A DNA stretch of 64,000 nucleotides from Brachypterus glaber (GCA_958510825.1 OY294044.1:78848895-78912894), one strand, 5' to 3'. Positions 36,301 through 45,498 are shown, counted from the stretch's first letter. The notes: a model not told the origin generated them from the letters alone. Made by a program: numbers and translations.

Positions 36301-39300
36301 AAATTTCTAATCTAAAAAGCAGAAAGTTGCCTAATTTCGGATAGACCATTTTTGTGCATTTGATTCCCAATTTCGGATATCCGCAAGGTAATTATTATTC
36401 AGGATAACCAACCATTAATAATTATTTTTATAATGATACAACAAACTAAGATAAACAATTTTGAAAAAACGAAAATTACCTAAGATACTAAGATATTCGA
36501 AATTGGGAATCTAAAATTATAGTTCCTATAGTATTTCGTAGAAAATCGCTTAATGATTAAATTACGTCTTAAATGTGAAGGAATAACAAGAAACACAAGC
36601 AATGGGATCCAGATCTACTCTTGAAAATTTTTTTTCGGATATGTCCGAAATTAGGAGCCCTTTTTCAAATGCACAAAAATGCGCTGATTTTTTTTAACCG
36701 TGTTTTTTGGAAAAAATAAACTGTAATAAAATTGCTTTTATAATAAATCATGGTTCGCTATAATAACTTGTATCTGGTTATATAAAAAAAATATCAAAAA
36801 GTAATACCGAGTATTAAATATTGAATACATTGTAAATGGTATCCGAAATTAGGCGACTTTCCTCTATTAACTTTCAGTCTGGGTTAGTAGTAACAATTAT
36901 TAGTTGTCAGTCAGCCAATCAATTCTTTCATAAAAACTAATATTTAACCATAACCTATTTTTTTAAATCCAATATAATCCAGGAATCCACTATTAAATGT
37001 CAGATCGCAATATGTCAATATCTCATTTTTTTTATGGCGGGAACTGTAGGAGAGAAAAAATTATTATTGCTAGGTGAAGAAAATTGATTTCACAGTCCGA
37101 AAACATGATAAATAATGGTATGTTCTAAAGCTAGTAGTGAAAAAAAAATGTTATTTGTGTCTTTAAAAAAACATGATTTTTTAAAAACATTTTAATAGTA
37201 ATCTAAAAGTAAAAAACCTTCATAATTCATGTTTTAATAAATTTTGGAAAAGTTTTGCATTTAAGGGTTTGGTAATATTTTTATTTAATAATAAGATATT
37301 ACTTATGTTTTAAGATAGAGGAAAAGCAAATAACTTCGGTATTTTTTTTTTCATTCTCAAAAATTAATTTCATAATTGCTTTTTAGACTATTTAAAATGT
37401 CCAATGAGGGATTATCTGATGAACTTACAAGTAATTTTAATATATCACCAGAAATATTGGAAAGTAACACTACAGAAGACGATAGTAAAATAAACGACGA
37501 AGCCGTTTCTGAACTTAAGCCAATTAGGTTACTAGATCCTATGTGCCATTATAATACTTCATTGAGCAGTAAGTCATTCTTATTAAAAAAGTTACGTACG
37601 TGACCAAAATGTTGGATTCTGGTTGCTCAAATATAGGTGGAGATGGTCGTTTGTATCTGATAGGCTACCGATTTGTAATGTGAGCAAATCCTAAATAGAG
37701 TCTACAGTGCGATTATAAAGTGCCGAACAGTTTGAAAAGAAAATACTCTTCGTTTGAAACCACGCCTCTGTTAGAGTTGTGCGCGACAAGCCCATGTGAT
37801 AGCTACGTACAACAGCTCGGTGGCCAGTACAACTCACACAGCTTTCTTGCATTTTACTCATCGCTAATTCCAGTTTTGCATTAAAAAGTGTTCGGCAGTT
37901 TATAATCGCACGGTATACTGTAGACTATATCTAGGTTATAAAACACCAGCCTTGCAAGGGTAGATTTGGGGGATTCATGTCCCCCATTGAATATACGATA
38001 TGATAAGGGATTGCAAAAATACCGGATTTGGAAATACCGGTATTCGGTATTACAGTGTTGAAGTTCAGGTAATACCGGCAATGTGAAAAATACACATAGT
38101 GTTCCACATATGGCACACGCCGTTTTTTGCAAAAAAATATAAAAATTAAAGTTTTATTTTTTTAAATATTTTTCCCGATATAAAAACGTTAAAATGTAAG
38201 CTTATGATTTTTTTCACTAAAAAATAAAAATGTATGCGGGAAGGATTTAAGATTTACCATTTTTGAAAAGAATCACGTATCACGAAAAAATATATTACCA
38301 TGTCATACGAAATGCATAAATTTAAATTTGTGCAAAATGTTGGCCTAAAAACGCCCACCTACTTTATTTAAAAATTTAAATGAAAGTACCTAACTATTAT
38401 TTTTTTTCAACTTTCAAATGCATAAGGGAGCTAATTTTATTGTTTCTTGTTAAAATTTGGCATATAATCTTGTTTTTTGATTTACAAACAATATTAGTTA
38501 ATATATATTTTTTTATTTTTGATTTCTTTTTTTATAATCTAATTTCACAGATTTCCATTTATGTATTTAGAACAACATGGTATACCATAGTATACAAAAT
38601 ATATACAGTATGTCCCCGGATGGAGTTACAAAGAGGATTTTTTTAATTTTTGATATATCAAAAAAGTCACTCTTGATAATTTTCCATGCTTCTTTTCAAA
38701 CTCCCAAAACACTAAGCACTTTTTTTACCAAATAAAAATTACATAAAATGATAACCTTTATCAATGTTATGGTATGTACAAAAATTCATTACTGTGGTTT
38801 ATAGGGTTCCAGGAATATTAAATAAAAACTACTTTTCAGATGTACCCTTAGGAGGGTCGTAGCTCCCTTAGGCCTCATTTCCGGATTAACTTTTATAGGA
38901 ACTTTTTTTCATATTTTTGGACCTAGAATCGCCCCTTAAAATTTTGTAACTTATTTCTGTATACCGGGTGTTTCAGGAAGGTGGTTCACCCCTCTTAACT
39001 TTTTTACTTTTTTAGATAGGATCTTGAAATTTGCAGAAGCTATATTATGTATAATTTAAGATTTTTTGACATAGTTAGAATTTTTTTGGCACTTCCGGTT
39101 TCGCCGGAAATGAATCGAACTTTTGATTTTTAAATGGAACACCCTGTATATTTTTAAATATTTTGATTCAGAAATCAATTCTGAGAAAAAGAATGTGTCA
39201 CTTGTCAAATTTTGACAGGTCATGTAATTTTTTAGTTAAATCTTCATTTTAAATCTTTTGTGTTTTAATGCCAAGTTATTCCAAATAAACTATTCATGTG

Positions 39301-42300
39301 TGGTATCAAAATGTTCGCAAGAAAATTCTTTTTCATTTTAACCTAATAAGCCACCCTATTTCCATTTGAAAAAAATTACTTATGGACCAAAGTATGATTT
39401 TCGAACCTTTAAGAACCAACCACATTTAGAGTTGTGGAAAAAAATCAAAATAGTATTTTTCTGAAGATACTAGACCAAGCGAATAAGCTAATTTAAGGCA
39501 CTAGATTTAAAATAAAAATTTAAATATAAAATGACATGACCTGTCATAAATTGACAAGTGGCACATGCTTGTTCTCAGAATTGATTTTTAAATTGAAATA
39601 TGTAAAAATATACAGGGTGTTCCCTGGGGGGTGAACCACCTTCCTGAAACACCCGGTATATATAAATTGATTATAAGTTCTTTCATGTGAATTACATAGA
39701 TGAACAAAGATTTTGTGACCGGATGTTTTTTTTTTTATTTTTTGGCTTAGTTAAGACTCGCTGACTGCCAAAGAAGCATTTTTTTGTTTCCGTCACGATT
39801 TTTTTCAGCCATGCCAGAAATCTCATTCATTAACATGAAGAATTTTTAAGTTATGGACTTTGGTCTACATCAACATAATCAAAAGAAGCCATTTGACAAA
39901 TTTTTAAAAAGATCGAAACAAAAATAACATTTTGGACCACCCTAATGGCGCGGATTTTTTTTTTAACTTTTCGTTATTTTATTCAAAATCAGCGGTATCA
40001 GAAATAGCTGGAAGTTATATTCGAAATAAACTATATGACCCAAAATCAGCTGTCAGATCCTAATCAAAATCAACTTTCAAAAGTTGAAAATTTGTTGGCC
40101 TTTGTTATATTTTATTTTGGTATTTTAAGACCTGTTAAAAAGTCGGTATTGACTTTAAAATACCGGTATTTTCAGTACCGTTTTTGTGAAAATTTTCGGT
40201 ATTATGGTAATACCGGTTCTGGTACCATCATTTTCATAGAAAACGCTCACATCACAGAACCCTGAGGTACCCCAACATTTTAAATTTTTAGTTGTGGTAT
40301 ATGTACTTTACTAAGATTGACACTGACATTTTCCGTAATAATTAAGTAAGGTTAAAGTACAGTCTATATTATATAGTGCAAGTCCTATAACTGTCTTTAA
40401 GCATATATGCTTATAAGCAAAAAGGTTAACAAATTTTATTATAAATAATATTTATACAGTATGTCTCCAGATAGAGTTACAAAGAGGAATTTATTTTTTA
40501 TTTTTGATTTGATCTCAAAAAAAGTCACTCTTTATAACTTGCCCTGCTTGATTTTAAACTCCCAAAACACTAAGCGCTTTTTGTACAACTCTTACGGTTT
40601 ATGGGATAATGTTTTTTTCTTCAAAATAGTGTCTTCAAAATATAAAGAAAAAAAACATTTTCTCATGAACCGTAAGAGTTATACAAAAAATGCTTAGTGT
40701 TTCGGAAGTTTGAAAAGGACAAGTTATCAAGAGTGACTTATTTTAAGAAATCAAAAATAAAAAAATATTCTTTGTAATTCTAACCGGGGACATACTGTAT
40801 ATTAACCATTTTTTCTGTCCGTAAGCAAAAAAAACTTTCATATTGTGTAGGTTTTTAAATATATTGTTTATTTATTACATGAATCATTAAAAATAATACT
40901 AATTATGTATAACAATAATATTTCTTTTTAATTATAAAGCTAGACATCACCAGGTGATTATTGCCTTCACTATTTTAAATAATAAATATAATTAAAATTA
41001 TCAAAAATGTATTTAACAGTAAGAATAAATGACGGGATACGTGTACGTGCAATAGCCACTAAATTAAGTGTTGCAATCAGAAATTTAATGTGAACAAAGA
41101 AAAAACTCGAGGAAACTGGAAAGATTATCAGAAAGCAGAGTTCAGGCGAAGGAAAAAGATCAGTACAGAAGGAGATACGCAATTATTTGTGGAAACCCCT
41201 TTCCGTACCGCGGTGAGAGCTAGAGATGAAATTCTTCTGGTTTATTAAATACTGTTGGCCAACAAGTTCAGAAATCTAGTCTAAAATAAACCGATATAGA
41301 ACTAATATTTTGTTGGCTCTCCATTAGTTTCAATAACTTTTCCCAATCTTCTTGGTATGGATGCTAACAGTCGGTTTGTGTAATTTGGTGTAATTTTTGC
41401 GTGCCAAGCCAGGCCTGTCGTAATTAAGTTTTTTCTTTGCTCGCATTATAGTGCTGTTTGCAACATTTAATTCAGTGGCTATTTCACGTACACTTATCCC
41501 GTCATAATACATTTTTGATAATTTGTAAGCTGCGGCATAACTAATGTGAATTATTTTGACAAGTAATGTCATAATAATATTTGACAAATAAATGTCAAAG
41601 AGACCTTGATAAAGTTCAATATAATCTGTAACATTTTTAGGTGTAAGCGTTTATTATGAAAACGATGGTATTGCAATCCCTAGATATTGGTTAACCTTGC
41701 ATACAAATCTGTAATTTTTTGAAAAAGTAGTGCACACCACACTACTACTACTACTACTAATCTTTATTAATTTTAGGTTTATCTCGATTGAAAGGAGTCC
41801 AAATGCAAGTGAAACTGACTGGTGGTATCAGAAAAGAACCAATTATGTCGCCTTACAGTGGTATATATTTAAAACCATACATCAGAAGAGATACAGAAAC
41901 GTTTCCCACTTGGTTAAAACTAATGGCAGAGCTGCAACTTAAATACAATAGAAATAATAAAAATTACAAGTTGCCATTTAGGGATCCGATTGATTACACT
42001 TATGTACAACCGGAACATATACCAGCCATCAACAGTCTGTGCAACCAATTTTTTTGGCCGGGAATTGATTGTATGTTATTTCGCTGAAATCAGTATAAAG
42101 GGTATTCAAAAACCAGTAGCAATTTTCAAAATTTTGTGATTTGTCAATACTAGATAGTAACATCCGATACTTAACTATGCGTAGATATTTCATAAAACTA
42201 TAGTTTTAAAAAAATATACGTAGAGTCCGCGCTCGATAAGAATGGTACAGTGATGTCATACAATTAATGACAACACTGCGCTAAGGGGCGTGTATGTAAA

Positions 42301-45138
42301 CAATCCGTTTTGGTTTACTGCGCATACCGTGTTTGATGACGTCACTGTACCATTCTTATCGCGACAGGCTCTAGGTATTTTCAGCAAAAATACGCAATTT
42401 TCGTAAAAAATTCTAATTATATCCGGTATTCCTCTCGGTTTTTAAACAAACATTTACAGTTTTTTTATAATTATATTACATATAGTCACGTAAAATTAAG
42501 AGCTAGGTTACCTAGCTTAGGTGGGAGATACTTAGGCTAACATCCAAGGGCATATATCACTGATTTATAGCATTTCAGTTTTTGCTACTAGTATTATGAA
42601 TAGTTTTAATACAGTACGACATTAGTGAGTATTGCGGTAGTTTATCCAGATATCTTGAGAAATTTGAACTACTGTGGGTTAACCCACAGTAATTTAAATT
42701 ATTAATTAATTAATTAGTATGTAATTTTCATCACCGACCGACATTAGGACTTTTCAACAATATGGATGTAAAACTATCTGTTTTCAAAACACCGATACCA
42801 TTTTTCAAAAAACCGCTACTGGTTTGTTAAAAAAAAACTATCGGGTTTCAAAAAACGGCTACCGATTTTTTAAAAAACGCAACCGATTTTTAAAAAACCG
42901 CTACTTTTTTTTTAAACCCGCTACCGGTTTTTTGAAAATGGGTAGTGTTTTTATAACCCTATATCGGTTTTTAAGCGTATTAAAGTGTTTTGGTAGCTGG
43001 TAACGGTATTTTTAAAACGCTAACCGAAAACCGCAATTTTTTAATTTCCTGCGAACCGAAAATCATTTTGTGACGTCGCCTAGCCGAAAATGCTCATTTT
43101 ATATTATAATATATTAAATCCTTAACGATAGTAGTTCAAATGGCTCGATGTCTGTCGACAGTGCAGTATACATACTACATTCAATTGTTTAATAGTAAAG
43201 TTTTAAGTGAGTCGTGATTATTAATATGTAATGTTAAATTAAATTCAATTCATATTTCGTTGTACACGTGGTTAACTTTTTATGAATTTCAAAACATGTT
43301 TTATAAGTTGGCGCCTGCGCAAACATCACTACAAAGTGAGACGGTTTTGTGTAGGCCGTAAATAATAGTAGATCGAGCTGGCAAACTATCCTAGGAAAAT
43401 GCCATTATTGGAATTGGATTGTATTACAATCAATTGTTCTTACGATTTATTATTTAGAAAAAGGAAAATAACCTCAAATAATTGTAGGAAGCTACTGGTA
43501 GAATCTCACCAGAGTCTGCTGATGCAGTGGCTATGCCATTAACAGCGAATCTCTTTGTAAGGGGACATCCATAAAGCATGTCACGTTTGTTTGCCATATT
43601 TGTCCTCTTCTCACAAAGCGTCACACCGACACTGACAGACCAACGTCGCGACTTCGCTAGCAACAGACCTATATCTACCGAATATACACTTGAGAGCAAA
43701 AAATCGATCCACCTAAAAATTGCCATTTTTGAATTTCAATATTTCAAAAACAACTTAATGGATTTAAACGATTCTTTTTTGTTTTGAAGCTTAGACTTTC
43801 TTTACTTTTGTTTTTAAATATTATTGTATTAACAACAGCAAAAAATGTATAACTATGTTTTTGCCCCATTTTCTAGGAGTTGCATGGTACGCCACTGCAA
43901 CTGTTTATCAAATTATTAAAGTCTGTCTTATTGCCGCAGTTTTAATAAATATTTTCTTTTTTATTTTTTTATATTTTTACTTCTAGATTAGGAGATAACA
44001 GAATTTTCCTAAAAGTTGTCATTTTTTCACTCAGCTCAAAAATACTAAATCAGTAAAGTTGCTATTTTTATTTGAAGCTTAAGTCTTTTAGTTTTTCTAT
44101 GAGAGTTTTGTATTCCGGGACAACTTTCTATTGCAGTCTGAGGGTGGCTCAGCGGTGATTTCGCAGAACCGCCGCCCGATGGGAGTGATCCTATTTCTCT
44201 TCTGCTCAAGTTTATCAAACAAATTTTATGTTTTTGATAAACTTAATTAGAAGAAAAACGTAACACGTTTAAGCTTCAAATGTAAAGCACAGCCTCAATC
44301 AAATTCATGTAGTACTTTGGGAACGTTCAAGTATTACGTAACGCAAAATGTACCAAAATTCATACACTTATTACCTCGGTTCTCGCGTTATTCAAGGCTG
44401 TAGAGATTTCATATTTTGGCTACCCACACTAACACACCCCCTATTAGGGGGGGTAGCCAAAATATGAAATCTATATAATCTATAATAACGCAAGAACCGG
44501 GGTATAAAGTGTATGAATTTTGGTACAATTTGCGTTACGTAATACTTGTACGTTCCCTTTTTGAGTTTTGAGTTAACTGAAAAAATGACAACTTTCAGGA
44601 AAATCCTGAAATCTCATAAACCCGGAATGAAAAAATAAAAAAAAAAAAGATATATTAATAATAACTGCGGCAATAAAAGAGACTTTAACAATTTGATAAA
44701 CAGTTGCAGTGGCGTACCATGCAACTCCTAGACAATTAGGCAAAAAACAAGGGTTGTTACATTTTTTGTTGCTGTTAATACAAAAAAATATAATAATTCT
44801 AAATAAATATAGAGAAAGTTTAAGCCTTAAGGCAAAAAAGAATCATTCATATACTTTAAGTAGTTTTTGAAATATTTAAATTTAAAAAATGGAAATTTTT
44901 TAGGTGGATCGATTTTTTTGCTCCCAATTCTGAAAAATCACCTATTTATATTTTAGTGACTGATAGTCTTCAATACCCAGATTTTAGCTGTGTTGTGTTG
45001 TACAAAAAGTTAATAATCGCTTTTGCGTTTTTGGTGCCTGATGTAAAGCACACCGAAAATTATATTTCGTTCGTTTTTACCAGACCTGGATGGAGAAATT
45101 GTGGGATTGGAAAATTTTTGGTCTACCATCTTATTCAG
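24090..45138 (+). CDS. KAT14: Cysteine-rich-protein-2-binding / ATAC acetyltransferase KAT14, 3' end missing
   Basis: Seven exons with consensus splice sites join in phase to exactly 474 codons: 24090-24316, 26546-26683, 30468-30622, 31338-31581, 37387-37568, 41777-42070 and 44957-45138. KAT14 (CSRP2BP, Drosophila Atac2) is a GNAT histone acetyltransferase subunit of the nuclear ATAC complex. The N terminus has a PHD-like zinc finger (Cys10, Cys13, Cys27, Cys30, His35, Cys38, Cys58, Cys61), followed by the conserved winged-helix-like region ending WIGTVAG. The C-terminal part carries the family block PIDYTYVQPEHIPAINSLC and the start of the GNAT fold, with the acetyl-CoA loop RNCGIGKFL. The rest of the GNAT fold, expected in a further exon, is absent: the donor at 45139 is followed by a repeat and then the N gap. 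Most introns are 2-6 kb and consist largely of transposon-derived inverted repeats. Confidence 0.92.
24460..25200. repeat. Fold-back element in KAT14 intron 1
   Basis: GGTACCCTTTGAGATAGAGC at 24482 pairs with GCTCTATCTCAAAGGGTACC at about 25160, and pairing continues inward (AACCTTAATAAGGCCCA; TTTTATTATTGGAACAT) for about 180 bp per arm. The spacer is about 270 bp and non-coding. Confidence 0.75.
25556..25885. repeat. Inverted-repeat MITE, GGGGCTGTTCAAGAATGACG ends
   Basis: The ends GGGGCTGTTCAAGAATGACG and CGTCATTCTTGAACAGCTCC bound 330 bp with G-rich and GTGACG-rich interior. CTATG flanks both sides and may be a target duplication. Confidence 0.7.
26000..26345. repeat. Fold-back element with inner palindrome
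   Basis: The outer arms (TACTTCAAATTTTGTCAAGT and the inverse near 26330) enclose an inner palindrome around TAACACGTTTTTAGCGCA/TGCGCTAAAAACGTATGTTA at 26130-26225. It lies in KAT14 intron 1. Confidence 0.6.
26546..26683 (+). CDS. KAT14: KAT14 exon 2
   Basis: The acceptor is ACTTATAG at 26538-26545. The exon encodes LQVVHLVLYHL through FFHWRNHIATFIDKNWETLF, a segment conserved in KAT14. The donor GTAAGTA at 26684 leaves phase 2; a GT two bases upstream was rejected because it gives the wrong phase for exon 3. Confidence 0.85.
26827..27811 (-). mobile_element. Tc1-like element, internally deleted, copy 1
   Basis: The terminal repeats CCATCATTTTCATAGAAAAC and GTTTTCATAATAAACG-type inverse are flanked by TA on both sides. 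The minus strand encodes an N-terminal helix-turn-helix (27681-27400: LTNYQKCIITARINDGISVR ... TIMRAKKKLEETG) joined by a deletion to a C-terminal transposase piece (27400-27302: HNAEELRQAIIEAWHAKI). The whole DDE core is missing. A second element (CAGTATGTC family) is inserted at 27057. Confidence 0.8.
28014..28835. mobile_element. Fold-back element with internal minisatellite
   Basis: The arms (ACGATTCGCTCACCGCAGTA and inverse; TTATTTTTGTTTTGACG and inverse) of about 80 bp enclose 650 bp. Inside is a tandem array of about 65-bp units at 28318-28535. Confidence 0.7.
28318..28535. repeat. Three-copy 65-bp minisatellite
   Basis: Units start TTTTTAATGGGAGGCGTTGG and contain TTTACGTTAACAATGGTTTG. 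Related single units occur at 2700-2790 and, inverted, at 23400-23500. Confidence 0.75.
29450..30170. mobile_element. Fold-back MITE, CCGGGTGTTTCAGGAAGGTG family, copy 1
   Basis: The element is 721 bp with TA on both sides. The arms pair over several hundred bases, including the TTTTGACA and AGTGGCACATGCTT segments. Near-identical family member at 38964-39656. TA duplications point to Tc1/mariner mobilisation. Confidence 0.8.
30468..30622 (+). CDS. KAT14: KAT14 exon 3
   Basis: The acceptor is AACTTTTAG. The exon encodes a Lys run followed by WIGTVAGTLSH and a SGTVVFNEQAFWTL block, conserved in this family. The donor GTAAGATA follows in phase 1. An AACGTTAG-rich repeat begins 43 bp after the donor. 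Confidence 0.87.
30665..30892. mobile_element. AACGTTAG-rich element, copy 1 (3' truncated)
   Basis: The sequence begins CCCTGGTGGAAAATAACGTT and contains about nine AACGTTAG or near-variants in 200 bp. It ends abruptly after ATACGCGTTAGAAATAG compared with copy 2. It starts 43 bp after the KAT14 exon 3 donor. Confidence 0.7.
31338..31581 (+). CDS. KAT14: KAT14 exon 4
   Basis: The acceptor TTTTTTTCTAG precedes a charged, low-complexity linker rich in Lys, Glu and Ser, poorly conserved as expected for the middle of KAT14. The donor GTAAGATA follows in phase 2. Support comes from splice sites, phase and an open frame rather than from homology. Confidence 0.72.
31935..32186 (-). CDS. FLYWCH-type zinc-finger protein (transposon-borne)
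   Basis: The 83-codon frame spans nearly the whole FLYWCH fold: the FIKSKRGNYLALYKNYMYRK strand region, then WKC (Cys36), Cys44 and the EHSH pair His61/His63, giving CX7C...HXH. FLYWCH (WRKY-GCM1 fold) fingers bind DNA and are often fused to MULE transposases. Here the finger stands alone, followed by a short basic tail ending KKKQ. It is intact, without internal stops. Whether it is expressed is unknown. Confidence 0.65.
   Translation of the reverse strand: MFIEFIKSKRGNYLALYKNYMYRKERNIKHKIIWKCTKYDSIRCTGRIHTINNNVLMEIEHSHIADTTDIESRKILNDAKKKQ
32273..33516. mobile_element. 1.24-kb near-perfect palindrome
   Basis: The arms of about 620 bp begin GGTCGACAAATCTGAAG at the left and end inversely at 33516. 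The axis lies in an A-run/T-run at about 32895 with almost no spacer. Arms differ by scattered substitutions and small indels. It sits inside the FLYWCH element and carries no coding sequence. Confidence 0.85.
34751..35749 (+). pseudogene. Decayed Tc1-type transposase
   Basis: The N terminus has two helix-turn-helix segments (SDEFGIHRSTIGRIKKKW; GSGRPQKT linker). The first catalytic Asp is in VVFSDEKTF and the last acidic residue in SPDLNPIENVWAYM. An in-frame TAA at 35252-35254 and frame disruption around 35430-35510, which removes the second-Asp region from the main frame, make it inactive. Downstream, 35705-35731 and 35763-35790 form an inverted copy of the C-terminal codons. Confidence 0.88.
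35962..36864. mobile_element. Palindromic-motif element (CCTAATTTCGGAT) nested in Tc1
   Basis: The ends GAGGAAATGCGCCTAATTTC and its inverse are flanked by TA. The motif CCTAATTTCGGAT or its complement appears at both ends and at several internal sites (about 36333, 36368, 36645). No coding sequence. It interrupts the Tc1 copy, so it is younger. Confidence 0.75.
37387..37568 (+). CDS. KAT14: KAT14 exon 5
   Basis: The acceptor is TGCTTTTTAG. The exon encodes an acidic linker ending IRLLDPMCHYNTSLSS, which leads into the conserved C-terminal region in exon 6. The donor GTAAGTC follows in phase 1. Confidence 0.78.
38607..38730 (+). repeat. CAGTATGTC MITE, left half
   Basis: The segment ACAGTATGTCCCCGGATGGA followed by AAAAAGTCACTCTTGATAA and CAAAACACTAAGCACTTTTT matches the left half of the complete copy at 40458-40797. 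Confidence 0.65.
38964..39656. mobile_element. Fold-back MITE, CCGGGTGTTTCAGGAAGGTG family, copy 2
   Basis: The element is 693 bp with TA flanks and the same ends and interior as 29450-30170. It has an extra segment of about 85 bp (39068-39150) containing CTTCCGGTTTCGCCGGAA, a module also found at 46300 in a different element. Confidence 0.8.
40225..41668 (-). mobile_element. Tc1-like element, copy 2, rearranged
   Basis: It has the same terminal repeats and TA flanks as 26827-27811, but is longer. It contains a complete CAGTATGTC MITE (40458-40797) and two transposase N-terminal fragments in opposite orientation: minus 41587-41430 and a decayed plus copy at about 41020-41210. The two fragments face each other, suggesting an inverted duplication. 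Confidence 0.75.
40458..40797. mobile_element. CAGTATGTC MITE, complete, TA-flanked
   Basis: The ends CAGTATGTCTCCAGATAGAG and GGGGACATACTG (inverse) are bounded by TA. The arms of about 160 bp pair around TCATGAACCGTAAGAGTT. Partial relatives at 27057 and 38607. Confidence 0.75.
41777..42070 (+). CDS. KAT14: KAT14 exon 6 (pre-GNAT conserved block)
   Basis: The acceptor TTAATTTTAG lies just after a (CTA)n tract. The exon encodes the IYLKPYIRRD segment and the block PIDYTYVQPEHIPAINSLC through QFFWPGID, which is diagnostic of KAT14/Atac2. The donor GTATGTTA follows in phase 1. Confidence 0.93.
42223..42371. repeat. 149-bp palindromic MITE with TA flanks
   Basis: The arms GAGTCCGCGCTCGATAAGAA... 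and ...TTCTTATCGCGACAGGCTC, about 40 bp, enclose GC-richer sequence with inner pairing around TTTACTGCGCA. Confidence 0.75.
42775..43045. repeat. AAAAACCGCTACCG minisatellite
   Basis: About eight diverged units of 25-35 bp contain AAAAAACCGCTAC or ACCGATTTTT, changing strand partway (CTACCGGTTTTTTGAAAA). Related to the ACCGGT-rich patches at 23570 and 40140. Confidence 0.55.
43694..44933. mobile_element. 1.24-kb fold-back element in KAT14 intron 6
   Basis: GAGCAAAAAATCGATCCACC at the left pairs with GGTGGATCGATTTTTTTGCTC at the right. Pairing continues over more than 300 bp per arm (AACAGCAAAAAATGTATAAC; GGAGTTGCATGGTACGCCAC; GCAGTTTTAATAAATATTTT). A Harbinger-like MITE is inserted in the middle. 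The right end stops 24 bp before KAT14 exon 7. Confidence 0.8.
44319..44557. mobile_element. Harbinger-like MITE, complete, TTT duplication
   Basis: The 239-bp element starts GGGAACGTTCAAGTATTACG and ends with the inverse, flanked by TTT on each side. Almost its whole length is self-complementary, around CCCCCTATTAGGGGGGG. GGG ends plus a 3-bp duplication suggest PIF/Harbinger mobilisation. Confidence 0.75.
44957..45138 (+). CDS. KAT14: KAT14 exon 7 (first half of GNAT acetyltransferase fold)
   Basis: The acceptor TATATTTTAG lies 24 bp after the end of a 1.24-kb fold-back element. The exon encodes LQYPDFSCVVLYKKLIIAF, PDVKHTENYISFVFTRPGW and the acetyl-CoA-binding loop RNCGIGKFLVYHLIQ. The donor GTAATTA follows in phase 0. 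The rest of the domain must lie in a later exon not present here. Confidence 0.94.
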
Positions 45139-45161
45139 GTAATTACGCGCATTGTGTCTTT

Positions 45162-45260
45162 GGGAGCGTTCAAGTATTACGTAACGCGCTAGGGGGGTGT
45201 GGGGGGTCTCAAAAACGTTACGCCGCATTACAGAGGGGGGGGGGGGTTTCAGTAAAAATG
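45162..45260. repeat. Harbinger-like MITE end next to the assembly gap
   Basis: GGGAGCGTTCAAGTATTACG starts 24 bp after the KAT14 exon 7 donor. A G-run and ATGTTATGTAAGACTTGAA at the other side look like the decayed opposite end. The repeat may explain why the assembly broke nearby. Confidence 0.55.
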
Positions 45261-45298
45261 TTATGTAAGACTTGAAAAATTATAAACTTATAAAATGG

Positions 45299-45498
45299 NN
45301 NNNNNNNNNNNNNNNNNNNNNNNNNNNNNNNNNNNNNNNNNNNNNNNNNNNNNNNNNNNNNNNNNNNNNNNNNNNNNNNNNNNNNNNNNNNNNNNNNNNN
45401 NNNNNNNNNNNNNNNNNNNNNNNNNNNNNNNNNNNNNNNNNNNNNNNNNNNNNNNNNNNNNNNNNNNNNNNNNNNNNNNNNNNNNNNNNNNNNNNNNN
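45299..45498. other. Assembly gap, exactly 200 N
   Basis: A run of 200 undetermined bases joins two contigs. The round length indicates an arbitrary scaffolding spacer rather than a measured distance, so the true missing length is unknown. It falls exactly where the last exon of KAT14 should be. Confidence 0.98.

Larger units (their letters stand above)
34609..37046 (+). mobile_element. Tc1-like transposon with nested palindromic element
   Basis: The terminal repeats start CAGTTCCCGGCGTAAAAAAT and end with the inverse ATTTTTTTTATGGCGGGAACTG, flanked by TA on both sides. Subtracting the nested 903-bp insertion leaves 1.5 kb, the normal size of a Tc1 element. It carries a decayed transposase at 34751-35749. 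Located in KAT14 intron 4. Confidence 0.85.

Noticed and set aside
44150..44215. Possible tRNA-derived SINE head: TGGCTCAGCGG resembles an internal A box
   Set aside because: No convincing B box (GGTTCGANNCC) follows and no cloverleaf can be drawn. It lies within the arm/loop of a fold-back element.
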